Shown: piece by piece, positions 7,947 through 9,562 of the stretch
Numbering within the stretch: the first letter of the stretch is position 1
Layout of the letters: every line of letters begins with the position of its first letter
Assembly (NCBI GenBank): GCA_021786815.1
Contig: JAJYMR010000017.1
Span: 1-9,562 of the forward strand
DNA length: 9,562 bases
Direction of reading: 5' to 3'
Source of the DNA: Deltaproteobacteria bacterium
GTDB taxonomy: Bacteria > Desulfobacterota > Binatia > Binatales > Binataceae
The notes under the pieces: model-generated
The model's database searches: none
What the model saw: only the letters and a program-made list of their open reading frames with translations
Told to the model about the DNA's origin: nothing
Program-made: the position numbers and the translations under genes

Positions 7947-8674
7947 AAACACCTGCAATCCGTCTGGCGCTGGCCGTCCTGGCAATCACTTCGCTCGCAA
8001 GCTGTAGCAGCCTGCTTGCGCCCCAACCCGACCACTCGCGCTTCTTCGTGTTGAGCACGAGCGCGGACGGCCTCGCGGCGAGACCTGCGACGACCGCGCT
8101 CGGGACGAAAGAGTTATCGGTCGGTGTCGGTCCGGTCCGGATTCCCGACTACCTGCAGCGCTCCGGAATCGCGACCCGCACCGGTCCCACGCAGGTGGAA
8201 TACTCGCAGGTCAACCGATGGGCCGAGCCGCTCGAACAGTGCTTTCCGCGCGTGCTCGCCCAGGATCTTTCGGCGTCGCTCGCGAGCAACCGCGTGGTGC
8301 TGTTTCCATGGCCCGGAAACACGCGGGTCGATTACCAGGTCCAGGTGAATGTCGAGCGATTCGAACTCACCTCCCAGGGTCAGGCCGTGCTCCTCGCTCG
8401 CTGGACGATCAAAAGTCCGCAGACCGGAGCAATACTTGCCTCGGGCGAGGCCAACGAGAGCCGCCCCGCAGGCTCGAATGCCTCATCCGCGACTGCGGCG
8501 CTGAGCCAGACACTCGGCGCGATGGCCGACAGCCTGGCCTCGCGTATCTCGCAACTCGCGCTTGGCACCCGGCGCACGGAACGCAAGGAATCCGCCGCAG
8601 CACCCGCTTTCCGAGCCGTCGAGCGCGGACCGGCCTCCGCTATCAGCCGGCGCCCGTCGCCGGCGCAGGCGTAA
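7943..8674 (+). CDS. pqiC: PqiC-like ABC-type transport auxiliary lipoprotein
   Basis: This is a predicted outer-membrane lipoprotein of the PqiC/DUF330 family, 243 residues. It opens with a basic start and hydrophobic stretch ending in a lipobox LASC, so Cys21 should be the lipidated residue. The following residue is Ser22, not Asp, which in E. coli rules would favour sorting to the outer membrane. Family features are SRFFVLS (34-40), VGVGPVRIPDYLQRSGIATR (about 60-79) and the NRWAEPLEQCFPRVLAQDLS segment (about 91-110). Residues after about 207 are basic and Ala/Pro-rich, probably disordered, and not part of the family fold. In E. coli, PqiC partners the MCE protein PqiB; here it is coupled by an ATGA overlap to the MCE gene, so it is most likely the outer-membrane partner of that protein. 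Full length, with both ends inside the window. Confidence 0.87.
   Translation: MKTPAIRLALAVLAITSLASCSSLLAPQPDHSRFFVLSTSADGLAARPATTALGTKELSVGVGPVRIPDYLQRSGIATRTGPTQVEYSQVNRWAEPLEQCFPRVLAQDLSASLASNRVVLFPWPGNTRVDYQVQVNVERFELTSQGQAVLLARWTIKSPQTGAILASGEANESRPAGSNASSATAALSQTLGAMADSLASRISQLALGTRRTERKESAAAPAFRAVERGPASAISRRPSPAQA
8646..8664 (+). other. Perfect inverted repeat (possible stem-loop) at the 3' end of the lipoprotein gene
   Basis: GCCGGCG (8646-8652) and CGCCGGC (8658-8664) are exact reverse complements around the 5-nt loop CCCGT. The repeat lies 7 nt before the TAA of the lipoprotein gene. There is no T-tract after it, so it is not a standard intrinsic terminator. It could be an mRNA 3'-end stabiliser, or simply Pro/Ala codons in GC-rich DNA. 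Confidence 0.3.
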
Positions 8675-8833
8675 CGCTCCGCGCGCGCGATGCCGAGTTA
8701 CGACCGTCGCCGCGCGAATCGCGAGCGCGAGCAGACACTCAGCCCCATTCACATTCTCTTGCGAGCGAAACGCGCCTAAGTCCTTCCGTTCGGGCGCTGG
8801 CTTTGGTACGCCTTCCTGCATACCGGAACCAAC

Positions 8834-8839
8834 GAGGAG
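8834..8839 (+). promoter_or_regulatory. Ribosome binding site fixing the GTG start of the acyl-CoA dehydrogenase
   Basis: GAGGAG lies 6 nt before the GTG at 8846. This is a near-ideal Shine-Dalgarno sequence and spacing, and it decides this non-ATG start. Confidence 0.75.
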
Positions 8840-8845
8840 CAACCT

Positions 8846-9562
8846 GTGGATTTCGAAATTCCAGCCGATATCAAGGCGTACCTGAAGGAGCTCGACGATT
8901 TTATCGAGCGCGAGATCAAACCGCTCGAGAACTCGAACGATAATATCCGTTTCTTCGACCATCGCCGCGAATGGGCGCGCACCGATTTCGAGCGCGGCGG
9001 CCTGCCCCGGCACGAATGGGAGGAGCTGCTCGGCGAGATGCGCCGGCGCGCCGACAAAGCCGGACATTTCCGCTACGCGCTGCCGCGCGAATATGGCGGC
9101 AAGGACGGCACCAACCTCGGGATGGCGATTATCCGCGAATATCTCGCCTCCAAGGGTCTCGGCCTTCATTGCGACCTGCAGAACGAAAGCTCGATCGTCG
9201 GCAATCTTCCGACCGTGCTGATGTTCCGCGACTTCGGCACCGAAAAGCAGAAAAAGGAATTCATTCCGGGGATTCTCGACGGCTCGATACGCGTGGCCTT
9301 CGGGCTTACCGAGCCCAATCACGGCTCGGACGCGACCTGGATGGATACTCACGCCGAGCGCGACGGCGATTACTGGAAGATCAACGGCGCCAAGATGTGG
9401 AACACGGGTCTCCACGTCGCAACCCACGACTTCGTTTTCGCCCGCACCAAGGGCAAGGGCGGCGATCCCAGGGGAATCACCTGTTTCGTCGTTCCGACCA
9501 AAACCCCCGGCTTCAAGATCGAGGAATGGATGTGGACGTTCAACATGCCGACCGACCATCCT
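8846..9562 (+). CDS. Acyl-CoA dehydrogenase family protein (3' end beyond window)
   Basis: This is an FAD-dependent flavoprotein predicted to introduce the alpha-beta double bond in an acyl-CoA thioester. Only the first 239 residues are present and the frame is open to the last base. Seen are the N-terminal helical domain (about 1-120) with LPREYGG (79-85), and the middle beta domain with AFGLTEPNHGSD (151-162), the family signature that contacts the flavin and substrate, followed by INGAKMWNTG (179-188) in place of the common NGxKxWIT. The C-terminal domain, which carries the catalytic glutamate in many members, lies outside the window, so activity and substrate cannot be judged. A charged helix near 40-75 (HRREWARTDFERGG) recalls the longer, poorly characterised ACAD subfamilies rather than short-chain butyryl-CoA dehydrogenases. 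It starts 171 nt after the MCE operon with its own strong ribosome site, so it may be a separate unit. Confidence 0.92.
   Translation, partial: MDFEIPADIKAYLKELDDFIEREIKPLENSNDNIRFFDHRREWARTDFERGGLPRHEWEELLGEMRRRADKAGHFRYALPREYGGKDGTNLGMAIIREYLASKGLGLHCDLQNESSIVGNLPTVLMFRDFGTEKQKKEFIPGILDGSIRVAFGLTEPNHGSDATWMDTHAERDGDYWKINGAKMWNTGLHVATHDFVFARTKGKGGDPRGITCFVVPTKTPGFKIEEWMWTFNMPTDHP

Noticed and set aside
8675..8845. Promoter for the acyl-CoA dehydrogenase
   Set aside because: No pair of -35 and -10 boxes with proper spacing could be picked out with confidence in this GC-rich stretch.
8483..9559. 358-codon open frame on the minus strand
   Set aside because: It is antisense to the acyl-CoA dehydrogenase and the end of the lipoprotein gene, both of which have clear family motifs and ribosome sites. 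It shows no motif of its own.

Overview
The window is GC-rich, and every gene that can be supported lies on the + strand. The organism is most likely a diderm (Gram-negative) bacterium: there is an MCE/Mla-type lipid transport operon with a predicted outer-membrane lipoprotein, and a release factor 3 close to the proteobacterial type. The high GC content, the SDR and the acyl-CoA dehydrogenase would suit a soil or subsurface lineage related to Proteobacteria (deltaproteobacterial or Binatota-like), but that is an inference and cannot be settled from the sequence alone.

Layout. Positions 1-199 hold no convincing gene. Then come prfC (200-1828, peptide chain release factor 3), an atypical short-chain dehydrogenase/reductase (2055-2915), and a SulP-family anion transporter with a C-terminal STAS domain (3038-4768). 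These three are separated by 226 and 122 nt, do not share an obvious pathway and look individually expressed. After a 221-nt gap comes a tight four-gene operon (about 4990-8674): an MlaE-type permease with a fused N-terminal STAS domain, an MlaF-type ATPase, an MlaD-type MCE protein with a long helical C-terminus, and a PqiC-like lipoprotein. The genes overlap by 17, 8 and 4 nt. After 171 nt an acyl-CoA dehydrogenase begins (8846) and runs off the window.

How the genes work together. The permease, ATPase and MCE protein should form an inner-membrane lipid transport complex. The STAS domain fused to the permease probably does the job of the separate MlaB subunit, and the PqiC-like lipoprotein probably supplies the outer-membrane end. 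No MlaC-like shuttle or MlaA is visible. The acyl-CoA dehydrogenase could act on imported lipids, but only its position suggests this.

I found no RNA gene, CRISPR array, insertion sequence or phage gene. The most unusual object is the SDR: its nucleotide-binding glycine loop carries an insertion of about 26 residues, and the classical Tyr-x-x-x-Lys catalytic pair is absent. The rest is largely recognisable housekeeping and envelope machinery.
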